This document shows, in pieces, positions 50,990 through 61,152 of a stretch of DNA of 64,000 nt. The translations under genes were made by a program, and so were the position numbers. The DNA comes from Phymatolithon calcareum. Its lineage: Eukaryota > Rhodophyta > Florideophyceae > Hapalidiales. The notes beneath the pieces were generated by a model. That model made no database searches. It saw only the letters and a list, made by a program, of their open reading frames with translations, and was not told the origin of the DNA. The stretch spans positions 1,178,001-1,242,000 of the forward strand of contig OZ345385.1 in NCBI GenBank assembly GCA_977006965.1, read 5' to 3'. How positions within the stretch are numbered: position 1 is the stretch's first letter; every line of letters begins with the position of its first letter.

Positions 50990-51990
50990 CGCCTTGCATG
51001 CTCCTTGAAGTCAAGCGTTCACCATCCGCATCCCATCTAAAACAGCCCCAATCGCCGATTTCTCACAAAAAGAGGACAAAGTGGGCAAGCCCAATTTATC
51101 ATAAAATGCCTCTGCCACAAGCCGCCGCCACATCTCCAGGAGTGAACCCGGAACGACTTTTCTTGTGCCTCGTTCGTAAATCGCTCACTCAGCATATACC
51201 AACGGTGTCCAACATCCTTCCTCTCCACCCACCATGGAGTCAAGAGGATGTCAGCGCGTTGAAAGCGTGCCCGCCGTAAACTTCACGCACGCGCGCGCCT
51301 TTCTGGCGCGCCATCTGCGCTGGGACGAGGAGGTCCTGCGCAACTGCAGCAGCGCCGATGTACAATAGATGCTTTTGCAGTCCATACTCGAGTCGCGCGC
51401 GCCTTTCAACGTCGATCGGTCCACGGCACTGCATTAGTCTTGGCGCGCGATGCCGGAGGAGAAACAATCCATATGCCCGCCCGCCGAGGAGCGTCGTGAA
51501 CGAAGACGTGCAATGAAAAAGTGAATGAAGTTCAGCTCCCAAGAAATTGAAATTTCCGTGAAATGGACGCCGCGCCATTCGATGTCGCTCATCAATTCGC
51601 GCAAGCATGTAAACTCGCAGATGGGACTCCCCAAAACCGTGGACAGTCATACAGCGCTCCAAGCAGCCCGCAAAAACGACATGTTGCCCAATACGGTGGT
51701 CGTTCCGTTCCGAGTTCTCCGGGGAAAACCGTCCGCTTCAAGTCGGATGTGGAGCAAATTGGTCCTAATACAGTACTGCACGTTCCGCATTTTCTTATCT
51801 TACAGACTTCGTGCGTTACCTGTCGTCGCGCTTTTATTCACAACCGGCATATGAGGCTGCCGCTCGACCGCACGTTGCCGTATTGTGTATTTATGCAGCC
51901 CAGAGCCAAGACCTCTCGGCGATAGTTCATTGGGACGAAGGCAATGGCACTCCCGCGATTGTACAGAGAGGTTTTAGTTTAATGCTGTAA
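50990..51990. other. Unrecognised, possibly coding remnants
   Basis: Plus-strand pieces include VNFTHARAFLARHLRWDEEV (about 51275-51335) and, at 51563-51925, SAPSSPQKRHVAQYGGRSV and GKTVRFKSDVEQ, where KTVRFK resembles a PP1-docking motif. No family is recognised. A minus-strand 140-codon frame (51662-51240) overlaps and is probably a shadow. Confidence 0.3.
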
Positions 51991-52607
51991 TCCTTGCGCT
52001 ATGACCTCTGCTGGGTATTGATTATTACTTTTCGTGTGAAATATGTTTGACGCATCGGTTGTCAATAAACGTGTGCGAAGACTTACTGCAGGGAAATGGG
52101 ACCTTAGGAGCCCTGGAACATGCTCAGGTCCCGAGCCATACGTAGAATTTCCTTCCAAGCGTAACTTAGTTAAAGAAAAAACGAGCGACGGAGTGTAGGG
52201 ACTGCTCAAGCTCGTTGTTCGACGGCGTTTTCTTGAGTTCCGCAAATCGCCACGAGTATCTGTTAGTGGGGAAAAGTTAGCTGTCTCTATTTTGAATGAG
52301 AAGCCTGTTTCCCATGCCTGGTCTCTCCAAATTGCCCTTCTCTGCAGCAAAAGAGGATATTGTCCTGCGACCGGTGTTAGACCACGTCCAAGGAGAATTC
52401 GTCTCTCTGGACATCCTTTGACCTCAACTCCAAGGACTTGTACCGCGCGTAGAGTGCGAAATTGATCCCCGCGTTCGGGGCTTTCTTAAGTACTATTTTT
52501 ATTGGCAAAGGGACAAAGTGGAATACAAATTCAAATACCAGTACCGCGACTTGACAGCAGTAGCGAACTGCAATACAGGTCGCTCTAAAATACGAGATAC
52601 AATTCAA
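51991..52607 (-). pseudogene. Unknown protein family X, copy 2
   Basis: Open frame 52350-51979 (123 codons): IWRDQAWETGFSFKIET, then STYGSGPEHVPG, SHFPAVSLRTRLLT and IFHTKSNNQYPAE. It shares this order with copy 1 at 6880-7209. An upstream frame (52607-52377; YARYKSLELRSKDVQRDEF) may be its N-terminal part. The function is unknown. Confidence 0.5.
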
Positions 52608-52778
52608 AGAAATCTAAACAAAAACGAAGCAGCTATACTGCTACTACTCTAGCTCAAGTATGTAAGGCCAAAGTGACTCATGATCCTTACTCATGCGCTT
52701 CAGTATTCAGGCAGACGCCATCCCTGAACAGAAAATGACGGCTGCTCGGGTCATCATCGCCAAGCGAGCTCTGCAGTA

Positions 52779-53906
52779 CTTTTTTTAAACGTTTATTTTT
52801 TTAAAGCCCCATAGTCTTACGGATATGGGCAAGGCTTCCTCGGGTCCTGCTCTCCCTCGAGCGGCTCTTCTACCAAGTTTCTATCTTTTTAGACCTTTTC
52901 TTCAGATCAGTCCTTCTTCGTATTGCATTTCTTCTCTGATGGTCTTGCTGTGCAGCAAGAGTCCATCTAGTGCCGGTTTTATTGTAGTGCCCAGTACCCC
53001 TTTTTCAGAGTAAATTGGCAACTATTCTGACTGATGTTCTAGGCCTGATGCGTTGATAGGTAGAGTGACCGTGGATGCTTCATCCCCTATGCCCTTTGCG
53101 TGTCATTCTTTCTACCTGATCCTTCGCAGAGGTCGGGGCCAATGGTCTGTTAGGCTATCTATTGCTTCTTCTAAAGCTCTTTGCTCGTCCGGTGACCACT
53201 TTTTTTTGAGCAGGGTGTCGAGGATCGTCTGCATCCATTGGATTCCTTGCACTCCATGCCTCTCAGCTACCATGGATGGATCCCCTGGGAATTTACCGAC
53301 AAACCACAGCAGTCCGATTGTCTGGTGCCCCTTACTTCGGAGTCCGAGCATGGGGCTTTACTCGCAATGACCGGTGATCGAGATGCGTCTTTTCCGCACC
53401 TTTTCTGTCTCTCTGGCTCTCTATTCCGCGGCTTGGTCTCCCAGAAGATTTGGGCTGATGCCCCTCGGATGTGGGTGGTGCAGAGTTTCCAGAACCTGCA
53501 TCGCCATCCACAGTTCGTGCGGGAAGAGGTCTGCCTGTGCGTTGCTGGCTCTCGTTCTTAGGCGCTTTTCCAGTTTCGTCAGTGACAGAGCTCGCCGTGT
53601 CTTTGCTGTTGGCAGGCCGCGCAGGGCGCGAGAACGATCTAATGTTCCGCTGGAAGCCCTCCTTGTCAAACACGAAATGGCGGCACTCTCCAAGTTTTCT
53701 AATCGCTTCAGGAGATCCTGATTGCTTGAAGTTAGGTGGATCCCGTACTCGGCCACTGGGCGGATGAAGGTCTTGTATAGCCTAGTACCTCTGCGGGGAC
53801 TCGTGTGCATAGCATTCGAAGGATGGATGGATGCAGGCAGGGCTCTGGTGCGATGGATGGAATTGGGCACTTGTATTTGTAGATGGTTCTGCAATCTAAC
53901 CTCCAT
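52779..53906 (-). mobile_element. LINE-G, C-terminal part and 3' end
   Basis: The 3' end on the left has a T run and TTAAAGCCCCATAGTCTTAC with GGATATGGGCAAGGCTTCCTC. The ORF2 end lies in two frames: RLYKTFIRPVAEYGIHLTSS, LLKRLENLESAAISCLTRRA and ALSLTKLEKRLRTRASNAQA (53906-53421), then (53351-53112) KKKWSPDEQRALEEAIDSLT and stop. The residues differ from LINE-A to E, so this is a separate family sharing the LINE-C type of 3' terminus. Confidence 0.82.
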
Positions 53907-54635
53907 TGCGTGCGGCAGCGGAGAGTATTCCCAGGGTCTTTATACCTATCATTATCTAACTCAAATGTCAGAAGCGGTGGTGAGAGGGGCATTAGAGAAC
54001 CCGGCGGTGAAAGTGACGATGCCATGTCGATGGCCGGTATAGCGTGGTTCAGGGTCGTCAGCTCGTTGCCGCTATTGCGATCGTGTGTAGCCTTGTCCGC
54101 GCGCAATCTTTGCGGTGAAAAATGATCAATTTACTCCTGCTTCGTCCTCCCCCCTCCTATCTCTCTGGGCGGAAACACTTATGTCTAAATGCACACTAAC
54201 TCTTCAAACTCTAAAGGTCTCGAGTGAGGAGTATACGAACTCCTGCGATGACACGAGCGCATGAAATACAGATAAATCAATGTGACTAAGTAAAAGGGAT
54301 TGGGATTGCTTGAATGGGCTTGCCGTGGATAGACGATTCGATGGCGCTCGCAATGTGCTGCATACGCGATGACCGCGTTGATCGCTGGACTCGATCTTGA
54401 ATCATTGCTTCATAGCTCAGTGCTGATTTGATGCACATGAATAGTTGGAGCGGGACAGTCGCAAGACGTCTTACATCGTCTGGGCAAACTTTGCCGTTAG
54501 AGCATCATGCATTCTCCAGCCATGCCCAGGCCACAGCATATCGGTTCTCCCTCCATGTTTACACGTTCAACAATTAAATAAATATATCTATTCATTCCTC
54601 TACTGTACCTTCCAAGTCTGGTCTGGTCTGGTATT
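53907..54635. other. No gene recognised
   Basis: A minus-strand frame (54106-53732) may belong to the LINE-G upstream region. Otherwise no match. Confidence 0.4.
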
Positions 54636-54648
54636 CCTTTATCAAAGC
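54636..54648 (+). repeat. Target-site duplication, left copy (CCTTTATCAAAGC)
   Basis: Thirteen bases repeated exactly at 59787-59799, defining both ends of the complete LINE-A. Confidence 0.95.
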
Positions 54649-54786
54649 GAGCACAAGGTGCAGACCACCGCCAGACCGTAGGAGATTCCTGTGTCGCGGC
54701 TGTTACATCGTTTCGGAAACTCGGAACTTTCTCCACTAGCGGTGAGGGTGTTGCACTGCGCGTCAAAGCGGAGTTCTTGGGAAGAC

Positions 54787-56700
54787 ATGGGGACGCACGA
54801 ACCACCCGATTCTGATCGAGAACCCTGGCGAGTAACTCGGAAGAAAAGCATCTCGCAGCGAAAGAAGGGATCTTCGTCGGCGTCTCAAAAGGTATCAAAG
54901 AAAGGTAAATCTTTGAAACAAAAGGACACAGCACGAAAAGCAGCCGGACCACGAAAGAAGTCGATGGAATCGAATCTGCACTCGCCAATTCTTACCCGCC
55001 TGCGATCCAGAAAGAATAGAAGAAGCGCCAGCCCAGTGAGATCGACCGAAGAGTCCGACTCGGAAAGTGACCGTGATCAATCTGAGGAGAGTTCAATTGA
55101 TGACCTCGAGGAACTACGCGAGCTCGCCCACTTCGCAAACGCGATTCGCAGGCAAGCGGACGAAACTGTTGCCCGAGCGAGAGGCGAACAGATTGAGGCG
55201 ATGGATCAGGTAGGAGAGGACACGGAACCGGAACCGGAAAACGACTGCGGCCCGCAGCCTCAAGCCGAAGTTCACGAGTCAGAAATGAAAGAACGGTTCC
55301 TGAAGATAAGAGAAAGAGTTCGGTGCAACAAATGTGAAGTCAAAGGTCAGCTCATTTTACATGGCACGGCGTCCGGCGATGGAATCTCAACTATTTGCAA
55401 GGCCTGCAACTCCAGTACCCAAGGTAGAGTTGTTGCACTGGAGATAGAAATCGCAGAGCTGGCAGTGACCCGCAACCCTACACAGGCGCAGGGAAGTGCG
55501 GATACCGATACCATACTGAAGAAAATTGACACGATGATGAAAACTTTGACTGAAGTGTGCGAAAGGATGACACTCGTAGAAGCACAAGTGAGAACCATGC
55601 GCAGAAGTAATGAGTCTGAACATATTGACAAGGGTATCACACCGCAGGAGACGCAACATCAATACGTCTCAAGACGTGTTAACGTCTCACCGGCGGTACA
55701 CGAAGTTTCTTCCCACAACCCGTCCGGACAAGAAAACAATTTTGGAGGTAATGATATGCCTGATTTGCGAAAGAATACAGAGCGGATCCCACAGCCCGCA
55801 CCTCTTTCGTATGCTGCAGTCGCAGCGCTCAAGCGTCCGACCCCGGCACATTTTGAAAGCCATATCAGCTCGAGAGTGATCAAATTTTCAAATGCCATAA
55901 GGGGAAATATAACGAAAGCCCGCCCCAGTGAGATAGTTCCGCTCTACTTCACAGGAATGGAAAGAATGGACGAAGTTGAGCTATACAAGGAAATGATTCA
56001 AGTGCTACCTGCAAGAGCGGTTCTAGGGATCTCGTTCATCGGAAAGTTCAGACTGGAAATCTTGACTAGTCAGCACTTTATCGACAGAGTCATAGCGACA
56101 ATGAAGTCATCTTGGCTAAGGCACGAGAAAGAGTACCATCTCTTCAAAGATTCGGTATCCAAAAAGACAGTTCTTTCAGAAAGAGATCGCGTAATGAAGA
56201 ATTTATGGGCTATAAAGAAGAGAATGAAGAAATGTGCCGGATATACTGGAGACTTTCAGACACGAAAGTGGAACAGGAACAACCAGAAGAGGGCAGAATA
56301 TGAGATAGAAGCCCTTGAGAAAGGGACTCCGAAGGTGAATCCGGTGGGTACCCACAGGCACTCTGATAGCGAAGTTAGAAGTATGTCCGCGTGCAATGAG
56401 ATCGCAGAGTTTTCGAAAGACCCCACAGAAGGCATCGAACCACATCTGGCTTCGATGGCCATCGAAAGAGATGGAACTTTGATGGGTAGCGACGGGAATA
56501 GAGCAAGGGAAGATCTTGAACATTCCAACGATAATTCCGAACTGCAAGTGAAAAACCTGGACCCAGAAAAGAGCGTGATGAGTGAATCAACACCTAAGCC
56601 AAGCGTGAATGAAAATGATGTACCCAACCATGAAGATATTGCCAGCCCGATACCCACACCAGCATCGCACAGGGACGCTGAAGGAATCGAGATGTCATGA
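54787..56700 (+). CDS. LINE-A ORF1 protein (637 aa), zinc ribbon and coiled coil
   Basis: Probable nucleic-acid-binding chaperone of the retrotransposition particle. I chose the ATG at 54787, the first in frame; the frame is open further upstream but without ATG. Residues 15-80 are strongly basic (RKKSISQRKKGSSSASQKVS), as in a nuclear or nucleolar signal. Residues about 90-115 are acidic (SDSESDRDQSEESS). A four-Cys zinc ribbon has C180, C183, C204 and C207 (CNKC and CKAC). Residues 239-275 form a heptad helix (ILKKIDTMMKTLTEVCERMT). At 379-430 a block with LYFTGMERMDEVELYKEMIQ and ISFIGKFRLEIL looks like an RRM-like nucleic-acid-binding fold. The stop overlaps the ORF2 start as ATGA. Confidence 0.9.
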   Translation: MGTHEPPDSDREPWRVTRKKSISQRKKGSSSASQKVSKKGKSLKQKDTARKAAGPRKKSMESNLHSPILTRLRSRKNRRSASPVRSTEESDSESDRDQSEESSIDDLEELRELAHFANAIRRQADETVARARGEQIEAMDQVGEDTEPEPENDCGPQPQAEVHESEMKERFLKIRERVRCNKCEVKGQLILHGTASGDGISTICKACNSSTQGRVVALEIEIAELAVTRNPTQAQGSADTDTILKKIDTMMKTLTEVCERMTLVEAQVRTMRRSNESEHIDKGITPQETQHQYVSRRVNVSPAVHEVSSHNPSGQENNFGGNDMPDLRKNTERIPQPAPLSYAAVAALKRPTPAHFESHISSRVIKFSNAIRGNITKARPSEIVPLYFTGMERMDEVELYKEMIQVLPARAVLGISFIGKFRLEILTSQHFIDRVIATMKSSWLRHEKEYHLFKDSVSKKTVLSERDRVMKNLWAIKKRMKKCAGYTGDFQTRKWNRNNQKRAEYEIEALEKGTPKVNPVGTHRHSDSEVRSMSACNEIAEFSKDPTEGIEPHLASMAIERDGTLMGSDGNRAREDLEHSNDNSELQVKNLDPEKSVMSESTPKPSVNENDVPNHEDIASPIPTPASHRDAEGIEMS

Positions 56701-59700
56701 TTTTTGGAAATAGAATATTATTTTCCACATTCAACGTGGGCGGCTCAGCGGAGACGCCCACGATGGTCGACCAATTAATGGAAAATTTCCATATGCAAGT
56801 GCTTGGACTGACGGAGACGTTTCAGAAAGAAGACACGGCGCTCAGGGTGAATTACGACCAAATTTGCGCAACCCGCCCTCAGGGTCCTGGGGAACGACCA
56901 AGAGGTGGAGTTGCTTTACTGACTAAGCCCGGAACTCCGACAAGAATTCTTGGGAAAATGGCTACACGAATGTTCCAGGTGGCAATTGCTAATGTAATGG
57001 ACATTGCCGTCGCCGTTGTGTACATCTCCCCGCTTGCTAGTCACAAGGAATATGATGAATGTCTCAAATTCATACACCAACACTGCAGAGGGAAGTCGCT
57101 AGTGATGGGCGACTTCAATGCAAGACATAGGCACTGGGACCGCGTGGGTAACTGGCGAGGAAACAAGGTTGTCTCGTGGGCTGCAAAGTTCAACTGGAGA
57201 GTAAGGACTGCAACAAGTCCTACTTTTGTCTCCAGACAGGGGAAGAGCAACATTGATATTTTCATGACAAAATGTTTAGAAGCAGAAGTACCTGAACTGG
57301 TTAACGGAATGTGGGAAGGCGTCACCGAACACATTCCGGTGGCAACGAGAGTCATCAACAACAGGATTGTTCCTGGGAAAAGACAGACAGTTGTTTCTAG
57401 GTCCGCCAGGCGAAGCGTAGCAAAAGCAGCCAAGGCAAAAGAAGAAATGTCCAAGTGGGTGCCGATGATGCTGGAGCAACTGCAAGCCTGCAATCGCAAA
57501 CAAGACTTGGACAAATTGTACGAAAGGTTTTCGAAGAATCTTATACAGCCATGGACGTCCTCTAGGCCCAGGCCGTCAAGATACAAGACCTTTTGGAACA
57601 ATGAGCTCGACAAACTAGCCAAGAAGCGAACTCGATTGTACAAGATTTACAAAAGAACCGAGCTTGAAAAGGACCGGCTTGCCCTCCGAGAAATTAAGAC
57701 ACAAATCCAAAAGAAAGTAAGAAAAGCGAAACGTGAGCGGTTTGAAAGATACCTTGATGGAGTGGAAGAACTGGGTCCCACTGAGGCAGCCAACGTTGCA
57801 AGCAAAATTGTGAAGTCAAAAACAAGAAGGAAAGGGTCGAACAAGGCAATCGGAGCTCCAGTACATCCAAGCAAATTCTCTGCGTATATTTCTAATGTGT
57901 GCAAGGCTGAAAAAGACTGGAATGTGCCACTAAAGGATTTTACAGTCAACAGGGCAATGAGGCGGCACATTACTAGGGCATTCAACCGAGCACCAAAAGG
58001 GAAGGCGGTCGGCCCTGACGGAGTGGCAGTTGAAATGATGCATGCGAATAAGGAAGCCGGATTGAGTATATTGATTGCCTTATGGGAGACATGTGGGAGG
58101 CTCAAATGTCTTCCGCGAGCGTGGCGTCAAGCTACTCTGATCCCTCTGTACAAGAAAGGCTCACCTCATGTTGCAGCGAACTACAGACCTATATCGCTAT
58201 TAAGTCAAGCCAGGAAAATCATCGATTCCGCACTCGACTCATACATAAGGGAACACTACCGTTTCAACAGTGCCCAGCTAGGTTTCCGAAAAGACAAGAG
58301 CACATATATTGCGATATTCCGTGCAAAATGTGCCATGAAAGATGGGCATCCTTTTGTCGCGGTTCTTGACCTCTCTGCAGCATATGACAGGGTGCCACGA
58401 GACATCCTCATGAAAAGACTCGAGCAGAAGCTACCCGACGAAATAACAAGGATGGTGGCATATCTTCTGAAACCCTCGTGGGTTACGTCAGCAGGCGATG
58501 ATACACGAACATGGTGCATTATCGATCGAGGAGTACCTCAAGGGTCCCCACTGAGCCCGTGCCTGTACAATATCTTCATGGACACATTCGCGGAAGCGGT
58601 CTCCAAGGTCCCCAGCGACGTCTCTGAAAATCCAGCGCAACTGTTCGCTGACGATGTCCAGCTGCAATCAAAGGATGGAGAAGGAATGCAGAAGCTACTT
58701 GATATAGCGACTACCTGGTCGAAGAAAAATGGAATGAGCTGGAACACAAAGCCAGGAAAGAGCGAGATCCTTAAATACAAGGGACTCAGGAAACACACCT
58801 TCCACATTGCGGGTCGAGTTCTTCATCAAGCTTGGAGGCTCTCGTATCTCGGTATAAGCATGAGCCACAAAGGCGTAACAGACGACATGGCGTTATCAAG
58901 AGTACGAAATGCAGTGGGGTGCATACACAAACTGCGGGAAATTGGAGTCAATGTTCGAGGCTTTCAGCCTGTGACATGCATCAGAATCTTCAAATCGCTT
59001 ATTTTGCCAAAGTGAGAGTATGCACTCCACGTCACGCCTCTGACAAAGCGATTACAATCAGCAATCGAATCTGCAGAAGGTCTATTCTTCAAGTATATTT
59101 TTGGGACATACGCCCAGCACCGCCATGGAAGAATGCGAGTTCTGTGCCGACTAGAACCACCTGCCATGAGGAGAAGACATCAAGCAGAAAGGTTCTCTAC
59201 GAGTCTGGTGAGACAGAAGAAGCGCCTCGACGAAGCAGATGAGTATTCTGGGAGAGATGAAGACATTAAGGAGGCAACCAAGGACATAGAGTACCTCAAG
59301 AAATATGAAGATTTGCAGCAAGCTCTCGATAAAGCGGAGGAGGGCTCAGTCTCAAAGAAAGGGCGACGAAAAGAAATAATTGAGTTATGGGCAGAGGAAG
59401 AAGAGGGAAGATCGCTCGAGATACCAACTGATTCGAACAATCTACCGATGGTTCTCCGCGTAAGAGAAAGGTCTACACGGTTGCGATGCCTACGGTTGAT
59501 ATTCAATAGAGCACCTCTTTGGAGAAAATCAGTACTTGGTGCATACTTTGGGGTCACAGCTGTGATTGAGCTGGTCGCACTCCAACGCATTCTATCTTCA
59601 TCCAAGATTAGTCCTGAAATTGAATATGAATGTAAGCGACTCACTGGAGCACTTGTTGGGAGAGAAAGACGAATCAAGGATATACTGAATAGTCAAACTA

Positions 59701-59711
59701 CGTTAGCTTAG
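56697..59711 (+). CDS. LINE-A ORF2: endonuclease and reverse transcriptase, one nonsense codon
   Basis: Replication protein of 1004 residues if the TGA at codon 773 is ignored. N-terminal AP-like endonuclease: FSTFNVGG, LGLTETF, VVYISP, MGDFNARH (Asp139), SNIDIF, TEHIPV. A basic linker (KKVRKAKRERFERY) follows. Reverse transcriptase: ATLIPLYKKGS, NYRPISLLSQARKI, VAVLDLSAAYDRVPRDIL (Asp558), IIDRGVPQGSPLSPCLYNIF, LFADDVQLQ (Asp652 and Asp653). Then WRLSYLGISM and the TGA where the other copy has TGG in KWEYALHVTP. The C-terminal domain (RCLRLIFNRAPLWRKSVLGA) ends at 59711. It starts on the ATG that shares ATGA with the ORF1 stop, suggesting reinitiation. Truncation at 773 would remove the last 232 residues but leave the catalytic residues. 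Confidence 0.95.
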
Positions 59712-59786
59712 AAAATCGTGCGAAAGCGGCCCTGTTACTCTTCAAGAGAGGCCTTGGGAGCTTTTAAAATAAATCAACAAATATCC

Positions 59787-59799
59787 CCTTTATCAAAGC
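59787..59799 (+). repeat. Target-site duplication, right copy (CCTTTATCAAAGC)
   Basis: Exact match to 54636-54648. Confidence 0.95.
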
Positions 59800-59956
59800 T
59801 TTGTTCTTCTGTATAAATGCGTGGTATTTATTGCAAGTTGTACTGTAGCGGGCGGACAGTCCATGCCCAAAGATTCGTACTGAAGAGTGAACCTTGAGGA
59901 GATACGAAAGTTGAGTGTGTGGACACTGCGGAGATGTTACATGTGTGGATACGAAT

Positions 59957-61031
59957 TTTTTTGAAGTTTATTTAAAAGCCCCACAGACTTCCGAAGATAT
60001 GGCCAAGGCTTCCTCGTATGCTACCTACCATTGTGCAGCTCGCAAAACGTCCATCAGAAGGGCGGACGGGAAAACTTAGGATCCAAGGTAATCCTATATC
60101 GGTCCTCTACGGGATTGTTCGGACTTGGGCTCAGCCGCGTTTTTGTTTTCCCTTCTGCAAATCAATACAGGCCTTCTTCGTTCTCCATGCGTTCTATGAG
60201 CGTCTTGCTAAATAGCAAGAGCTCATCTAGCGCCTTTTCTGCTTCTAGTCTTTTTTCTTCTTCCAGGTCGTACCCTGCTAGCGTGCGTTCAAGGGACTCC
60301 ATATGCTCTCTAGCTTTGCTGCCGAATTCTTCAACCATGCTTGTTGTTGACACTTGTGGGAATCTGCCACATGCATATTGCAGCGCAAGATGCCTATGCT
60401 TAACCTTGGGGAACTTGAGGGTTGCTGGCAATTCTCTTGTCTTGTCGAATGGGATATTCCTTTTTCGCTTCGATTCAGGGCGTTCTCCTTCCATTTCCAG
60501 AAATTTGGATCGAATTGATTTTGGGGAGTGGTTTGTTTGGATATGCTTTACAGCTTCCCCAAACGGCTCCGTAGTCTCCATCGCGGCGATATCTTTCCTT
60601 GTATACTGCCATTCATAGTTGTTTCTACGTTCCGGCGTTTCCTTTGAGAATATACGTTCTTTCGCTTTCGTCCTTCTCAGCATTTTGGAGGCCAAAGTTT
60701 CTCGTCGCTGCGGGGCAGGTTGGATCCGACACAGGAGACGGAGCCTATCCGTCCTTCATCGGGCCAGTGGCCCGAATATTTGATTGAAGAATGTTAGTTC
60801 TACTTCCTTGACGGCGTTTTGTACGTCTTCTGTTCACGGCGTCAAGTGCATTGCGTATTCCAAGCGCGGCTGTACTAGTGTCTTATATATCTGTATACAT
60901 TTCTGTACACTTAGCCCTTTCTTGAATACTCCGAGTGTACGCAACTCATACACGGCCGTCCTTGCGTTCTTTAGTCGTCGGATCATTTGCGTATCTGTGA
61001 CTCCTCCGGGGCCTAAGGATACTCCGAGGTA
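59957..61031 (-). mobile_element. LINE-C, 5'-truncated, first of two in tandem
   Basis: The 13-bp duplication TGTGGATACGAAT lies at 59944-59956 and 61032-61044. It encodes GGVTDTQMIRRLKNARTAVY, QPRLEYAMHLTP, then (ORF 60695-60162) ERIFSKETPERRNNYEWQYT, KHRHLALQYACGRFPQVSTT and SKTLIERMENEEGLY. A TGA replaces TGG in the LTPW block and other frameshifts occur, so it is inactive. The T run at 59957-59961 is the tail. Confidence 0.94.
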
Positions 61032-61152
61032 TGTGGATACGAATGTTCAATTCGGATGATCGGTATGTAACGCAGTACTGAAGGGTGCGTAGTACAGTCT
61101 GTAGTTGTGTGCAATAGGCGTGGGCTCCGATGTGTGTGCGTTGCAAGGTACT

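Larger units (their letters stand above)
54649..59786 (+). mobile_element. Complete LINE-A retrotransposon (5138 bp)
   Basis: The 13-bp duplication CCTTTATCAAAGC directly flanks both ends, so the element is full length. Layout: 5' UTR 54649-54786, ORF1 54787-56700, ORF2 56697-59711, 3' UTR 59712-59786. The terminus is AAATCAACAAATATCC, not a poly(A) tail, and the same terminal word ends the copies at 29272 and 43614. The only visible defect is a TGA at 59013-59015 in ORF2. Non-LTR class with an AP-type endonuclease; the lack of RNase H separates it from LINE-F. Confidence 0.96.

Noticed and set aside
51240-51662. Minus-strand 140-codon ORF
   Set aside because: No motif, and it overlaps more protein-like plus-strand pieces.
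54691-54786. GTG start upstream for LINE-A ORF1
   Set aside because: The frame is open there, but eukaryotic initiation favours the first ATG at 54787, and the 5' UTR is then 138 bp.
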